A DNA stretch of 64,000 bases, taken from Aestuariibaculum lutulentum. Lineage in GTDB: Bacteria > Bacteroidota > Bacteroidia > Flavobacteriales > Flavobacteriaceae. Both the position numbers and the translations under genes were made by a program. The notes under the pieces are model-generated. The model did not search any database. It was given only the letters and a program-made list of their open reading frames with translations, and was not told the origin of the DNA. The DNA is taken from the NCBI RefSeq assembly GCF_032926325.1, contig NZ_CP136709.1, positions 2,003,501-2,067,500 of the forward strand, in the 5' to 3' direction. The first letter of the stretch is position 1, and each line of letters starts with the position of its first letter. This document shows, piece by piece, positions 7,660 through 17,011 of this stretch.

Positions 7660-9108
7660 TTAGTTGTTTTCTGAATAGCCTACAGCTTCACCAATTAAAG
7701 TGGTGCTTGTACAGTCGGTAATTTTTACATTAACAAAATCACCTGGTTTATAATCGCCTTTAGGGAAAACCACTACTGTATTTTGGCTATTACGCCCTGA
7801 CCAATGCTCGTTAGAACGTTTTGAAAGTTTTTCAACAAGTACTTCTTCAACTTTTCCTAAATGCTCTTTTGTACGGTAAAAGCTGTGTTCCTGTTGTAAC
7901 TCGATTATTTCCTGTAAGCGACGTTTTTTGGTGTCTTCAGGAATATCATCTTCCATTTTTCTTTCAGCTAAAGTACCTGGTCTTTCAGAATAAGCAAACA
8001 TAAAACCGAAATCGTATTTTACATATTCCATTAGGCTAAGTGTATCCTGGTGATCTTCTTCAGTTTCGGTTGGAAAACCAGAAATCATATCCTGAGAAAT
8101 AGCACAATCTGGAATAAGACGTTTAATATTATCAATTAATTCAAAATACTCTTCGCGGGTGTGTTGGCGGTTCATTTCCTGTAAAATACGGTTGCTACCA
8201 CTTTGCACAGGAAGGTGAATGTATTTACAAATATTTCTGTGTTTCGCCATAGATTCAATAACATCTAACGTCATATCCTGAGGATTTGATGTCGAGAAAC
8301 GGAAACGCATTTTAGGGAATGATGTAGCACACATGTCTAACAACTGCGCGAAGTTTACGGCTGTTGCTTTTTGAATATCGCTGGCTTTTTCAAAGTCTTT
8401 TTTAAGTCCGCCACCATACCAAAGGAAACTATCAACATTTTGTCCAAGAAGCGTCACTTCTTTAAAGCCTCTGTTCCATAAATCGGTAATTTCTTCCATG
8501 ATACTTTGCGGATCTCTACTACGCTCACGACCACGGGTAAACGGTACCACACAGAAGGTACACATATTGTCGCAACCACGTGTAATAGATACAAAAGCCG
8601 TTACGCCATTAGTATTTAAACGTACTGGAGCGATATCACCATAGGTTTCTTCTTTGGAAAGAATCACGTTAATGGCATCTCGTCCTTCTTCAACTTCTGC
8701 TAATAAGTTTGGTAAATCTTTATAAGCATCAGGACCTACAACAAGATCCACGATTTTTTCTTCTTCTAAGAATTTTGTTTTTAAACGTTCGGCCATACAT
8801 CCTAAGACACCGACCTTCATGCCTGGGTTGTGCGATTTTTTTACTGCGTTGTATTTTTCCAAACGTTTACGAACGGTTTGCTCGGCTTTATCACGAATAG
8901 AACAGGTGTTAACAAGAACCAAATCGGCATCTTCTAAGTTTTGTGTCGTATTATAACCTTGTTCGGTAAGAATAGATGCTACAATCTCACTATCGCTAAA
9001 ATTCATTTGGCAACCATAACTTTCAATAAAAAGTTTACGGGTATTGCCGTCCTTTTGGTTTAAAACCAATGTTTCTCCTTGTTTGTTTTCGTCTATAATT
9101 TTCTCCAT
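7660..9108 (-). CDS. miaB: MiaB, tRNA-2-methylthio-N6-dimethylallyladenosine synthase
   Basis: Radical-SAM methylthiotransferase that modifies A37 of tRNAs reading UNN codons. Domains in order: UPF0004 domain with SYGCQMN, NTCSIRDKAEQT and GCMAERLK, whose three cysteines bind the auxiliary cluster; radical-SAM core with RGCDNMCTFCVVP; C-terminal TRAM domain ending in TLIGEAVGYS. An upstream in-frame GTG at 9123 would add five residues, but I choose the ATG at 9108. MEKIIDENKQGETL fits the family, and the promoter box at 9145-9152 gives a leader of about 30 bases. First gene of the miaB-secG operon. Confidence 0.95.
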   Translation of the reverse strand: MEKIIDENKQGETLVLNQKDGNTRKLFIESYGCQMNFSDSEIVASILTEQGYNTTQNLEDADLVLVNTCSIRDKAEQTVRKRLEKYNAVKKSHNPGMKVGVLGCMAERLKTKFLEEEKIVDLVVGPDAYKDLPNLLAEVEEGRDAINVILSKEETYGDIAPVRLNTNGVTAFVSITRGCDNMCTFCVVPFTRGRERSRDPQSIMEEITDLWNRGFKEVTLLGQNVDSFLWYGGGLKKDFEKASDIQKATAVNFAQLLDMCATSFPKMRFRFSTSNPQDMTLDVIESMAKHRNICKYIHLPVQSGSNRILQEMNRQHTREEYFELIDNIKRLIPDCAISQDMISGFPTETEEDHQDTLSLMEYVKYDFGFMFAYSERPGTLAERKMEDDIPEDTKKRRLQEIIELQQEHSFYRTKEHLGKVEEVLVEKLSKRSNEHWSGRNSQNTVVVFPKGDYKPGDFVNVKITDCTSTTLIGEAVGYSENN

Positions 9109-9144
9109 AACTATCTCAATCACGCGTGTATCTCAATAAGCATG

Positions 9145-9177
9145 CAAAGATACAATTAATTTATTGTTTCTGACAAA
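9145..9177 (-). promoter_or_regulatory. Promoter of the miaB operon
   Basis: On the minus strand TTTG (9174-9177), a 21-base spacer and TATCTTTG (9145-9152) reproduce the Bacteroidota -33/-7 pair. The predicted start lies about 30 bases before the miaB ATG. Confidence 0.65.
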
Positions 9178-9275
9178 GTGACAGTTTAAAATTTATATTC
9201 AAATTATGAAAAATGTTGAATTTTATTACGTAACCATTTTTTATTTTCTGCATCTAAAAACAAACATCCAACATT

Positions 9276-10510
9276 ATGAGACTAAAATATTTATTTCCTG
9301 TATTAGTTGCTGTTCTTGTATTTACATGTGATAGTGATAAGGTAGGCATGGAACTCGTTCAAGTAGCCACTCCGGAAATTATGAGTAAGGCGGAATTTAG
9401 AAAAATGGTTGAAGTAACAAAACCATGTGCTATGGAAGAGATAGGTAAGATTTATGCTTATAAAAATTACATTTTTATTGGTGAAGTTGATGAAGGAATT
9501 CATGTAATAGATAACTCGAACCCTGTTTTTCCAAAAAAATAAAGTTTATTAAAATTCCGAAAAACGAGGATGTTTCTGTAAAAGATGATATTCTTTATGC
9601 TGATAGTGCCAGTGATTTATTGGCGTTTGATATTTCTGATTTGTACAACATTAAATTAATTGAAAGATTAGAAGATGTTTTTGATATTTATAATTACGAT
9701 GTTCCTTTAGAGGCTCAGCGCATAGAGTATGCTAACTTTAACTATGAAACAGATGTTATTGTTGGGTGGAAGGTTAGTAGTAAATGGAGAGAGAAAATAT
9801 ATTGGGAAGCAACGGGAGGGCTTATGAATGATGCCTTTTCAGGTGGTACCAAAAGTACTGCTGGAGTTGGAGGTTCTTTGGCACGTTTTCAAATTGTTGA
9901 TAATTATTTATACGCGGTTGGGCGGTTTGAAATGTCGATTTTTAATATTCAAGAATTAAGTGCGCCAACTTTGGAAGTTATACAGTCTGTGGGCTGGAAT
10001 ATTGAAACTATGTTTCATGTCGATAATTATCTGTACTTAGGTAGTACAAACGGCATGTATATATATAGTTTGAATGAGCTGGTAAGACCTGAATACGTTT
10101 CAGAATTTATTCATTGGCAAGGTTGTGATCCTGTTGTTGTAGATGGAAATTATGCCTATTTAACTCTGCGAGGAGGTAATTTTTGTGGGCAGTTAGAAAG
10201 TGTACTTGAAGTTATTGATGTAAGCGATAAATCTTATCCTGAATTAGCGGCACGGTACAGTTTAGATAATCCCTATGGTTTAGGAATAAAAGACGATGTG
10301 CTTTATGTTTGTGATGGGACTTCCGGTTTAAAGTTGTTTGATAAATCAGATCCTTTAAATTTGAATATGCTAGGAAATTTAAAAGATATTCAATCAAAAG
10401 ATGTAATTCCTTTGGAAAATTCACTGTTAATGATTGGGGGTAATACTTTGTATCAATATGAATATTTAGAAAATGGTGTCAAATTGATAAGTGCTTTTTC
10501 TTTGAATTAG
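9276..10510 (+). pseudogene. LVIVD-repeat/beta-propeller-like lipoprotein gene interrupted by a frameshift at an A7 tract
   Basis: The first part (9276-9542) starts with a lipoprotein signal peptide (MRLKYLFPVLVAVLVFTCDS, lipobox VFTC) and ends IHVIDNSNPVFPKK at a TAA just after seven A residues (9533-9539). The second part continues in the -1 frame from 9539 (ATA AAG TTT ATT) through LYADSASDLLAFDISDLYNI to the stop at 10510. The joined product of about 411 residues is a surface lipoprotein with repeats of the form LYV/IF-DISD-P, like LVIVD-repeat propellers. Coding signal is intact on both sides, so one extra A would restore the gene. The context, in-frame A AAA AAA followed by TAA, is also a classical -1 slippery heptamer. 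It could be a recent mutation, a sequencing indel or programmed slippage. Function unknown. Confidence 0.75.
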
Positions 10511-10531
10511 AGATGAGAGTATAAGAATTAT

Positions 10532-10559
10532 AAAAGACTTGTTTTAAACAAGTCTTTTT
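10532..10559 (+). terminator. Intrinsic terminator
   Basis: Inverted repeat AAAAGACTTGTTT / AAACAAGTCTTTT followed by a T run, 22 bases after the frameshifted lipoprotein gene. Confidence 0.8.
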
Positions 10560-10599
10560 CGTTTTCAGTGGTTTACAAAATTTTAAATCCGCTTTAATT

Positions 10600-10631
10600 T
10601 TTGTTTAATAATACAGAAAATAGTTACTTTG
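10600..10631 (+). promoter_or_regulatory. Promoter of the membrane protein gene at 10657
   Basis: TTTG (10600-10603), a 20-base spacer, then TTACTTTG (10624-10631), one mismatch from TAnnTTTG. The ATG is 25 bases downstream. Confidence 0.5.
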
Positions 10632-10656
10632 GTTATATACTAATCAAAATAACTTC

Positions 10657-11439
10657 ATGAATACAATTAATACATTCTTAGAAAAAATAGCTCAAGCTAA
10701 AGATTTAGACTTTGGAAATATTCTTAGTGAATCTATCGAATTGTTTAAGAAAACCTGGGTGCAGGGCTTTTTAATGCAACTGTTTACGTTAATAGTTTTG
10801 ATGCCAATTCTTATTGTATTTTACATTCCGTTTATAACTATGATGATTGCTCAGCAAAATAGTGGGTATGGAAATACAGAGGCTATTGATAATTTTATGG
10901 CAGGAATTACAGTTGTGTATGTATTGTTGGTTTCGATTGGAGGCGTTTTGTTAGGAACTTTATCGATAGCTATAAATGCCGGGTTTTTTAGAATAATGAA
11001 AAAACTGGACTATGGTGAGGTAACAACAACTTCAGATTTTTTCTATTTTTTTAAAATGAACTATTTAACAAAGTTGTTCCTGCTTCTTCTAGCAACTTTA
11101 GGAATTTCAATATTGGCGGCAGTTTTATGTTATTTACCTATAATATATGTTATGGTGCCTTTGTCGTATTTCACTTTAGTTTTTGCATTTAACCCAGAAT
11201 TTAGTGTGGGTGATATTGTGAAAACGAGTTTTAAACTAGGTAATAAGAAATGGTTAATCACCTTTGGTTTAATTTTAGTAGCGTCATTGTTGTCTCAAAT
11301 TGTCGGTTTTTTATTGTGTGGAATAGGGTTGTTAATTACTGCTCCGTTTGTATATCATCCAACCTATTTAATCTATAAGCATGTTGTAGGTTTTAACGAA
11401 GCACATGTTATCGATGAAATTGGAACGTCGGTAGAATAA
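10657..11439 (+). CDS. Integral membrane protein of unknown function
   Basis: A 260-residue protein with a soluble amphipathic N-terminus (FGNILSESIELFKKTWVQGF, about 20-39) and six predicted membrane segments at about 41-66, 90-115, 135-160, 158-175, 198-220 and 220-240. The arrangement, a short cytoplasmic start followed by glycine- and leucine-rich helices and a late loop containing KTSFKLGNKKW, resembles glycerophosphoryl diester phosphodiesterase membrane-domain/DUF975-type proteins found in many Bacteroidota. I cannot assign a function. It stands alone, with its own promoter and a strong terminator. Confidence 0.7.
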   Translation: MNTINTFLEKIAQAKDLDFGNILSESIELFKKTWVQGFLMQLFTLIVLMPILIVFYIPFITMMIAQQNSGYGNTEAIDNFMAGITVVYVLLVSIGGVLLGTLSIAINAGFFRIMKKLDYGEVTTTSDFFYFFKMNYLTKLFLLLLATLGISILAAVLCYLPIIYVMVPLSYFTLVFAFNPEFSVGDIVKTSFKLGNKKWLITFGLILVASLLSQIVGFLLCGIGLLITAPFVYHPTYLIYKHVVGFNEAHVIDEIGTSVE

Positions 11440-11454
11440 ATTATAATATGAAAC

Positions 11455-11494
11455 AAAAAGCCCGTTTTTTGCTTGCTGAAAACGGGCTTTTTTT
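11455..11494 (+). terminator. Intrinsic terminator
   Basis: Stem AAAAAGCCCGTTTT / AAAACGGGCTTTTT around a 10-base loop, followed by further T residues, 15 bases after the membrane protein gene. Confidence 0.92.
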
Positions 11495-11548
11495 ATATAT
11501 ATTAGGGTAGATATTACGTGAAATTAGGCAGATAAACTTTTTTTCATA

Positions 11549-11556
11549 TACATTTG
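11549..11556 (+). promoter_or_regulatory. Putative -7 element for topA
   Basis: TACATTTG is an exact TAnnTTTG match, 20 bases before the topA ATG. The region at -33 lacks a clear TTTG. Confidence 0.5.
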
Positions 11557-11576
11557 TACCCTCAAAAAATCGAAGT

Positions 11577-14078
11577 ATGGCGAAGAATTTAGTAATCGTA
11601 GAGTCACCTGCTAAGGCGAAAACTATTGAAAAATTTCTAGGAAAAGAATTTAAAGTAGAGTCGAGCTTTGGGCATATCTCCGATCTTCCTTCAAAGGAAT
11701 TAGGGGTAGATGTTGAAGGTGATTTTAAACCAAAATATGAAGTTTCTAAAGATAAGAAAGCGGTCGTAAAAAAACTGAAGGACTTAGCTAAGAATGCCGA
11801 AATGGTTTGGTTGGCAAGTGATGAGGACCGCGAGGGAGAGGCTATTGCATGGCACTTGGCGGAAACTTTGAAATTGGATAAAGAAAAAACAAAACGTATT
11901 GTTTTTCATGAGATTACTAAAACAGCAATTCAAAAAGCAATTGAAAATCCAAGAGGTATTGATTATGATTTGGTTGATGCGCAACAGGCGCGTCGTATAT
12001 TAGATCGTATTGTAGGTTACGAATTGTCTCCGGTACTTTGGCGCAAAGTTAAAGGCGGGTTGTCGGCAGGTCGTGTGCAGTCGGTTTCGGTACGTTTAAT
12101 TGTTGAGCGCGAGCGTGAAATTCAAGGTTTCACTCCTGAGGCGTCTTACAGAATTGATGCTGAGTTTTCAAATGAAAACGGACAAGTATTCAAAGCTAAA
12201 CTTCCAAAGAATTTTGAGACCAAAGAAGAAGCTTATGCTTTTTTAGAATCTAATGCCACTGCCGATTTTAAAGTTGCTGAATTAGATAAAAAACCTGCTA
12301 AAAAATCGCCGGCAGCGCCATTTACAACCTCTACATTACAACAGGAAGCATCACGTAAATTATATTTTTCGGTAAGTAAAACCATGACTTTGGCTCAGCG
12401 CTTGTATGAGTCGGGGTTAATTACTTATATGAGAACAGATAGTGTTAACTTATCTGATGAAGCACGTCAGGGAGCACAAGCTGAGATCGAGAAAGCTTAC
12501 GGTTCTAAATATAGTAAGCCAAGAAATTATGTTGGAAAAACCAAAGGAGCTCAAGAAGCGCACGAGGCGATCAGGCCAACAAGTTTTGCTACGCATTCAG
12601 TTGATTTAGATCGCGATCAGGCTCGTTTGTATGATTTAATCTGGAAGCGTGCTATTGCATCACAAATGAGTGAAGCAGAGTTAGAACGTACTAATGTAAA
12701 AGTAAGCGCATCTACACATAAGGAATTATTCACAGCTAGTGGAGAGGTTATTACTTTTGATGGTTTCTTAAAAGTATATTTAGAAGGAACTGATGACGAA
12801 GATGTAGAACAAGAAGGTATGTTACCAGCAATGAAAGTAAATGAAACATTGCTGAATAATTATATAACTGCCACCGAACGTTACTCGCGTCCGCCAGCAA
12901 GATATACAGAGGCCTCTCTCGTTAAGAAACTGGAAGAGTTAGGTATTGGTCGTCCGTCTACCTATGCACCGACTATTTCAACCATCCAAAATCGTAATTA
13001 TGTTGAAAAAGGAACGGTTGATGGTGCCGAGCGCGATTATACGCAGTTAACTTTAAAAGGAGGTGCTGTAAAATCGAAAATATTATCAGAGAAAGTAGGT
13101 TCAGATAAAGGAAAGTTAGTGCCAACCGATATTGGTATGATTGTAACCGACTTTTTGGTGAATCATTTTGAATCGATATTAGATTATAACTTCACGGCTA
13201 AGGTTGAGGAAGATTTCGATGAAATCGCTGAGGGTAAAGTAGACTGGTCTAAAATGATGAAAGACTTCTATAAAGATTTTCATCCGCAGGTTCAGGATGT
13301 TCAGGAAAATGCCGATAGAGAATCAGGAGAACGTATTCTTGGTGTAGATCCTGCAACGGGTAAACAGGTGAGTGTGCGTTTAGGTAAGTTTGGACCAATG
13401 GTTCAAATAGGAACGCCTGAAGACGAAGAAAAACCACAATTCGCAAGTTTAAGTCCGGATCAGCAATTGAATACCATCACATTTGAAGAGGCGATGGATT
13501 TATTTCAACTTCCAAAAGCTTTAGGAACTTATGAAGGAGAAACGATTGAAGTTAACAACGGGCGTTTTGGTCCTTATGTGAAATTTGGTTCAGAGTTTGT
13601 TTCACTTCCAAAAGGTCAGGATCCGTTAAGTGTCGAGCTGGAAGATGCTATCGCGTTAATTAAAGAAAAGCAGGAAGCCGACGCTCCTATATATCACTAC
13701 AAAGAATTACCGGTACAAAAAGGTAAAGGACGTTTTGGGCCATTTATTAAGTGGAACAATATGTTTATCAATGTGAATAAAAAATACGACTGGGATAACT
13801 TATCCGATTCAGACATTGTAGAACTTATCGAAACTAAAATTCAGAAAGATATTGATAAGGTGGTGCATAACTGGGAAGAAGAAGGAATTAAAGTTGAAAA
13901 AGCACGTTGGGGAAGACATAATGTTATAAAAGGTAAAATTAAGGTTGAGCTGGATAAAACGGTTGATGCAGCTAAAATGACTTTAGAAGAAGCAAAAGCG
14001 TTAATTGAAGCCAAAACACCTAAGAAAAAGACCGCTAAGAAAGCCACAACAAAGAAAACAACAGCTAAAAAGAAGTAG
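11577..14078 (+). CDS. topA: DNA topoisomerase I (type IA)
   Basis: Relaxes negative supercoils through a transient phosphotyrosine link. The TOPRIM domain opens the protein (LVIVESPAKAKTIEKFLG; acidic motif SDEDREGEAIAWHL). The central gate domain carries the catalytic tyrosine at residue 284 in GLITYMRTDS, followed by the conserved QEAHEAIRPT and GIGRPSTYAPT. Instead of zinc ribbons the C-terminus has topoisomerase repeats with the pattern GRFGPYVKFG/GRFGPFIKW (about 590-780) and a basic Lys/Thr/Ala tail that probably binds DNA. At 833 residues it is the standard length for Bacteroidota. Confidence 0.98.
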   Translation: MAKNLVIVESPAKAKTIEKFLGKEFKVESSFGHISDLPSKELGVDVEGDFKPKYEVSKDKKAVVKKLKDLAKNAEMVWLASDEDREGEAIAWHLAETLKLDKEKTKRIVFHEITKTAIQKAIENPRGIDYDLVDAQQARRILDRIVGYELSPVLWRKVKGGLSAGRVQSVSVRLIVEREREIQGFTPEASYRIDAEFSNENGQVFKAKLPKNFETKEEAYAFLESNATADFKVAELDKKPAKKSPAAPFTTSTLQQEASRKLYFSVSKTMTLAQRLYESGLITYMRTDSVNLSDEARQGAQAEIEKAYGSKYSKPRNYVGKTKGAQEAHEAIRPTSFATHSVDLDRDQARLYDLIWKRAIASQMSEAELERTNVKVSASTHKELFTASGEVITFDGFLKVYLEGTDDEDVEQEGMLPAMKVNETLLNNYITATERYSRPPARYTEASLVKKLEELGIGRPSTYAPTISTIQNRNYVEKGTVDGAERDYTQLTLKGGAVKSKILSEKVGSDKGKLVPTDIGMIVTDFLVNHFESILDYNFTAKVEEDFDEIAEGKVDWSKMMKDFYKDFHPQVQDVQENADRESGERILGVDPATGKQVSVRLGKFGPMVQIGTPEDEEKPQFASLSPDQQLNTITFEEAMDLFQLPKALGTYEGETIEVNNGRFGPYVKFGSEFVSLPKGQDPLSVELEDAIALIKEKQEADAPIYHYKELPVQKGKGRFGPFIKWNNMFINVNKKYDWDNLSDSDIVELIETKIQKDIDKVVHNWEEEGIKVEKARWGRHNVIKGKIKVELDKTVDAAKMTLEEAKALIEAKTPKKKTAKKATTKKTTAKKK

Positions 14079-14225
14079 TTTAAGGTTGCGTAAATGGTAA
14101 TTATTGATTTCTTAAATTAGGAAATTATAATTATTGCTAGTTTATTTTTATGTTTACAACGTATAATAACTCATTTATTCTAATGATATTTGTAAGTAAA
14201 CTAATCAATAAACTATCAGCCCCTT

Positions 14226-15392
14226 ATGACCTTTAATTTTTTCTCGCCTGTTTCAGATTTGGTTTTAGCTCATAACGAGTTGCTTTCGGCTCAAGCTTTA
14301 GGAAAAAAAATTAAAATTCATTCCGTTAAAAAGGGCTTTCCTGATTTAGAAGATGTAGATATTGCTGTTTTCGGTGTTTTAGAAAATAGAAATGATATCA
14401 ATTATATAGGTGAAACGTTTCAGCTTAACGAAGTTCGAAAAACGTTTTACAGTCTATTTCCAGGAAGTTGGAGTACAACGGTGGCCGATTTAGGAGATAT
14501 TCAACGCGGTGAGACGGTTGAAGATACCTACTTTGCTTTAAAATCTACCGTTAGTGAGCTTATCAAACAGAATATAATTCCGGTTATTATAGGTGGGACA
14601 CAGGATTTAACATACGCAGTCTATCGTGCTTACGATAACATTCAGCCCATGGTTAATCTGGTAAATGTCGATTGTAGGTTCGATTTGGGAGATTCATCAA
14701 AACCTATCAAGAATAATAGTTTTATGGGGAAAATAATATTAGATGAACCCTATAATTTATTTAACTACGCAACAATAGGCTATCAAACCTATTTTAATTC
14801 TCAGGAAGAAAAAGATTTAATGGATAATCTGTATTTTGAGGCATACAGGTTAGGTGAGGTATCTAATAATGTAACTATTGTCGAGCCTGTAATGCGGGAT
14901 GCTAATATGGTTAGTGTAGATTTAACTTCTGTACGTGGCTCTGAAGTGAGTTTAAAACAAAAATTTTCACCAAACGGATTAGATGGCAAGGAGATTTGTG
15001 CTATGGCCAGATATGCGGGTATAAGTAATAAAGTATCTTCATTTGGTATTTATGAATATAAACCATCTAAAGATGATGACATGACTTCTATGCTTATGTC
15101 TCAAATGCTTTGGTATTTTATTGAAGGAGTAAATTGTCGTGTGAATGATGAAGATTTTTCAGATGATGCCTCTTATCAAAAATTTATTTCCTTGGTAGAA
15201 GATCAGGAATTGGTGTTTTATAAAAGTATAAAGACCGGTAGATGGTGGATTGAGATTCCTTTTTTATCAAATGTTAATAATAAATTAAAAAGACATACGT
15301 TATTACCTTGCATGCACCAAGATTATATAGATGCCTGCCAAAATAAAGTACCTGAACGTTGGTATAAGGCGTTCCAAAAGAATAGTATTTAA
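14226..15392 (+). CDS. Arginase/formimidoylglutamase-family protein with degenerate metal site
   Basis: 388 residues with the ureohydrolase fold, recognised by the ordered motifs VIIGGTQDLTYAVYRAY (arginase GGDHS region), NVDCRFDLGD (DAHxD region) and MVSVDLTSVRGSE (DxDxxD region). In active enzymes these supply the Mn ligands. Here GGDHS has become GGTQD, the His of DAHxD is Arg, and the third motif lacks its second aspartate, so at least three ligands appear lost. Catalysis as a formimidoylglutamase or arginase is therefore doubtful. The gene precedes gldK, a neighbourhood common in Flavobacteriia, which suggests a link to gliding/T9SS cells rather than to histidine breakdown. A terminator separates it from gldK. 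Confidence 0.8.
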   Translation: MTFNFFSPVSDLVLAHNELLSAQALGKKIKIHSVKKGFPDLEDVDIAVFGVLENRNDINYIGETFQLNEVRKTFYSLFPGSWSTTVADLGDIQRGETVEDTYFALKSTVSELIKQNIIPVIIGGTQDLTYAVYRAYDNIQPMVNLVNVDCRFDLGDSSKPIKNNSFMGKIILDEPYNLFNYATIGYQTYFNSQEEKDLMDNLYFEAYRLGEVSNNVTIVEPVMRDANMVSVDLTSVRGSEVSLKQKFSPNGLDGKEICAMARYAGISNKVSSFGIYEYKPSKDDDMTSMLMSQMLWYFIEGVNCRVNDEDFSDDASYQKFISLVEDQELVFYKSIKTGRWWIEIPFLSNVNNKLKRHTLLPCMHQDYIDACQNKVPERWYKAFQKNSI

Positions 15393-15407
15393 CATTTGTT
15401 ACCGCTT

Positions 15408-15442
15408 AAAGGTTGTGTTTTATCGATAAAATGCCTTTTTTT
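15408..15442 (+). terminator. Probable intrinsic terminator
   Basis: AAAGG pairs with CCTTT, and inside them TTTTAT pairs with ATAAAA. A run of seven to eight T follows. A small internal loop makes the stem imperfect. Confidence 0.55.
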
Positions 15443-15474
15443 CACGATGAAACGTATTTTTTTCCTTTAAAAAG

Positions 15475-15505
15475 TTGTTTTTTAAAAAATATATAAATAT
15501 GTTTA
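15475..15505 (+). promoter_or_regulatory. Putative promoter of the gldKLMN operon
   Basis: TTG (15475-15477), a 20-base spacer and TATGTTTA (15498-15505), one mismatch from TAnnTTTG, 43 bases before the gldK start. No other promoter-like pair is seen before gldL, gldM or gldN. Confidence 0.45.
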
Positions 15506-15548
15506 CGCTCTCAATAACAAAGCTTAAATAATTAACCTCGAGTTTTCT

Positions 15549-16907
15549 ATGGATATGAAGAAGTTTATATTATTAACCGCAGTAATGACTTTGCTTGCTA
15601 GTTGTGGCTCTAACGATAAGGGTGAGCTAGTAGGTGTACAAGGGAAAAAATGGCATCCGGAAAAGCCATATGGAATGGAATTAATACCGGGTGGTTCATT
15701 TATTATGGGTAAAGCCGACGATGATTTGGCTGGTGTACAGGATGCTCCTGCTAAAACCGTTACAGTACGTGCTTTCTATATGGACGCTACTGAAATTACT
15801 AACAGCGAATATCGCCAATTTGTAAATTGGGTTAGAGATTCGATAGTAAGAACTAAACTTGCTATTCTGGCTGACGAGGTTGGTAAAGTACCTGGCGATG
15901 GTGGTATTGGTGAGTATGCGTTTAAAGATGCAGATACTGCTAATATGACAGTTTACGAAAAATACATGTTCGAAAACTATACCGGATTAGGGCCAACAGG
16001 ATATGAAGGTCGTAAATTAAACAAAGACATCGATTTAGTTTATGATACTGCTGAATATCCAGACGAATTCTACGCTGAGGTTATGGATACTATGTATTTG
16101 CCAATGGAAGAGTCGTATAATGGTCAGCGTACCTGGAATGTTAAGAAATTTAAATTCCAATACAATTATATGGATATCCAGGAAGCTGCTAAAGCCAGAG
16201 GAGTAAAACGTAGCGATGTTATTAAAAAGGAAGAAATTGAAGTATATCCAGATACAACTGTTTGGATTAGAGATTTCGCTTACTCTTATAATGAGCCAAT
16301 GCATAACGATTATTTCTGGCACGATGCTTATAGTGAATATCCTGTAGTAGGTGTAACTTGGAAACAGGCTAAAGCTTTTTGTGAGTGGAGAACAATCAAT
16401 AAGAATGGATATCAAAAAGATAGAGGAGCACAAATGGTAAACCGTTTTAGATTACCTTCTGAAGCTGAGTGGGAATACGCTGCTCGTGGTGGTCTGCAAG
16501 CTGCAACGTATCCATGGGGAGGTCCTTACACTAAGAGTGATAGAGGATGTTTTATGGCAAACTTTAAGCCAGTACGGGGAGATTATGCTGCAGATCAGGC
16601 ATTATATACTGTAGAGGCAAAATCTTATGAGCCTAACGATTATAACTTATATAATATGGCAGGTAACGTAGCGGAATGGGTAAATGCATCTTACGATCCT
16701 TCGTCTTACGAATACACATCTACAATCAACCCTAACGTTAACGATTATAACAACCAGCGTAAAGTTGTACGTGGTGGTTCTTGGAAAGATGTTGCATACT
16801 ATTTACAAGTAAGTTCAAGAGATTTCGAATATGCAGATTCTGCAAGAAGTTATATTGGTTTCAGAACTGTTCAGGATTACATGGGGACACAAGTAACCGG
16901 AAAGTAA
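15549..16907 (+). CDS. gldK: Gliding motility/T9SS lipoprotein GldK
   Basis: Outer-membrane-associated lipoprotein that forms the periplasmic GldK-GldN ring of the type IX secretion system. The signal peptide ends in lipobox LLASCG. The body is a formylglycine-generating-enzyme (SUMF1-like) domain: MELIPGGSFIMG near the start, FRLPSEAEWEYAARGG in the middle and NVAEWVNASYD, VVRGGSWKD and IGFRTVQ at the end. These domains are non-catalytic in GldK. 452 residues is normal for the family. A second ATG six bases inside (MKKF) is an equally good start. First gene of the gldKLMN operon. Confidence 0.96.
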   Translation: MDMKKFILLTAVMTLLASCGSNDKGELVGVQGKKWHPEKPYGMELIPGGSFIMGKADDDLAGVQDAPAKTVTVRAFYMDATEITNSEYRQFVNWVRDSIVRTKLAILADEVGKVPGDGGIGEYAFKDADTANMTVYEKYMFENYTGLGPTGYEGRKLNKDIDLVYDTAEYPDEFYAEVMDTMYLPMEESYNGQRTWNVKKFKFQYNYMDIQEAAKARGVKRSDVIKKEEIEVYPDTTVWIRDFAYSYNEPMHNDYFWHDAYSEYPVVGVTWKQAKAFCEWRTINKNGYQKDRGAQMVNRFRLPSEAEWEYAARGGLQAATYPWGGPYTKSDRGCFMANFKPVRGDYAADQALYTVEAKSYEPNDYNLYNMAGNVAEWVNASYDPSSYEYTSTINPNVNDYNNQRKVVRGGSWKDVAYYLQVSSRDFEYADSARSYIGFRTVQDYMGTQVTGK

Positions 16908-17011
16908 GACGCTATAACCAGAAAATCTTAATTAACTAAATCATAAACAAAATAACAACCTATTAATTAACCTACTTAAGTAATTTATTACTTAACTAAA
17001 AAATCAGAATT

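Noticed and set aside
16976..16998. Terminator between gldK and gldL
   Set aside because: The inverted repeat TTAAGTAA/TTACTTAA is purely A/T, has no T run and occurs inside a conserved operon.
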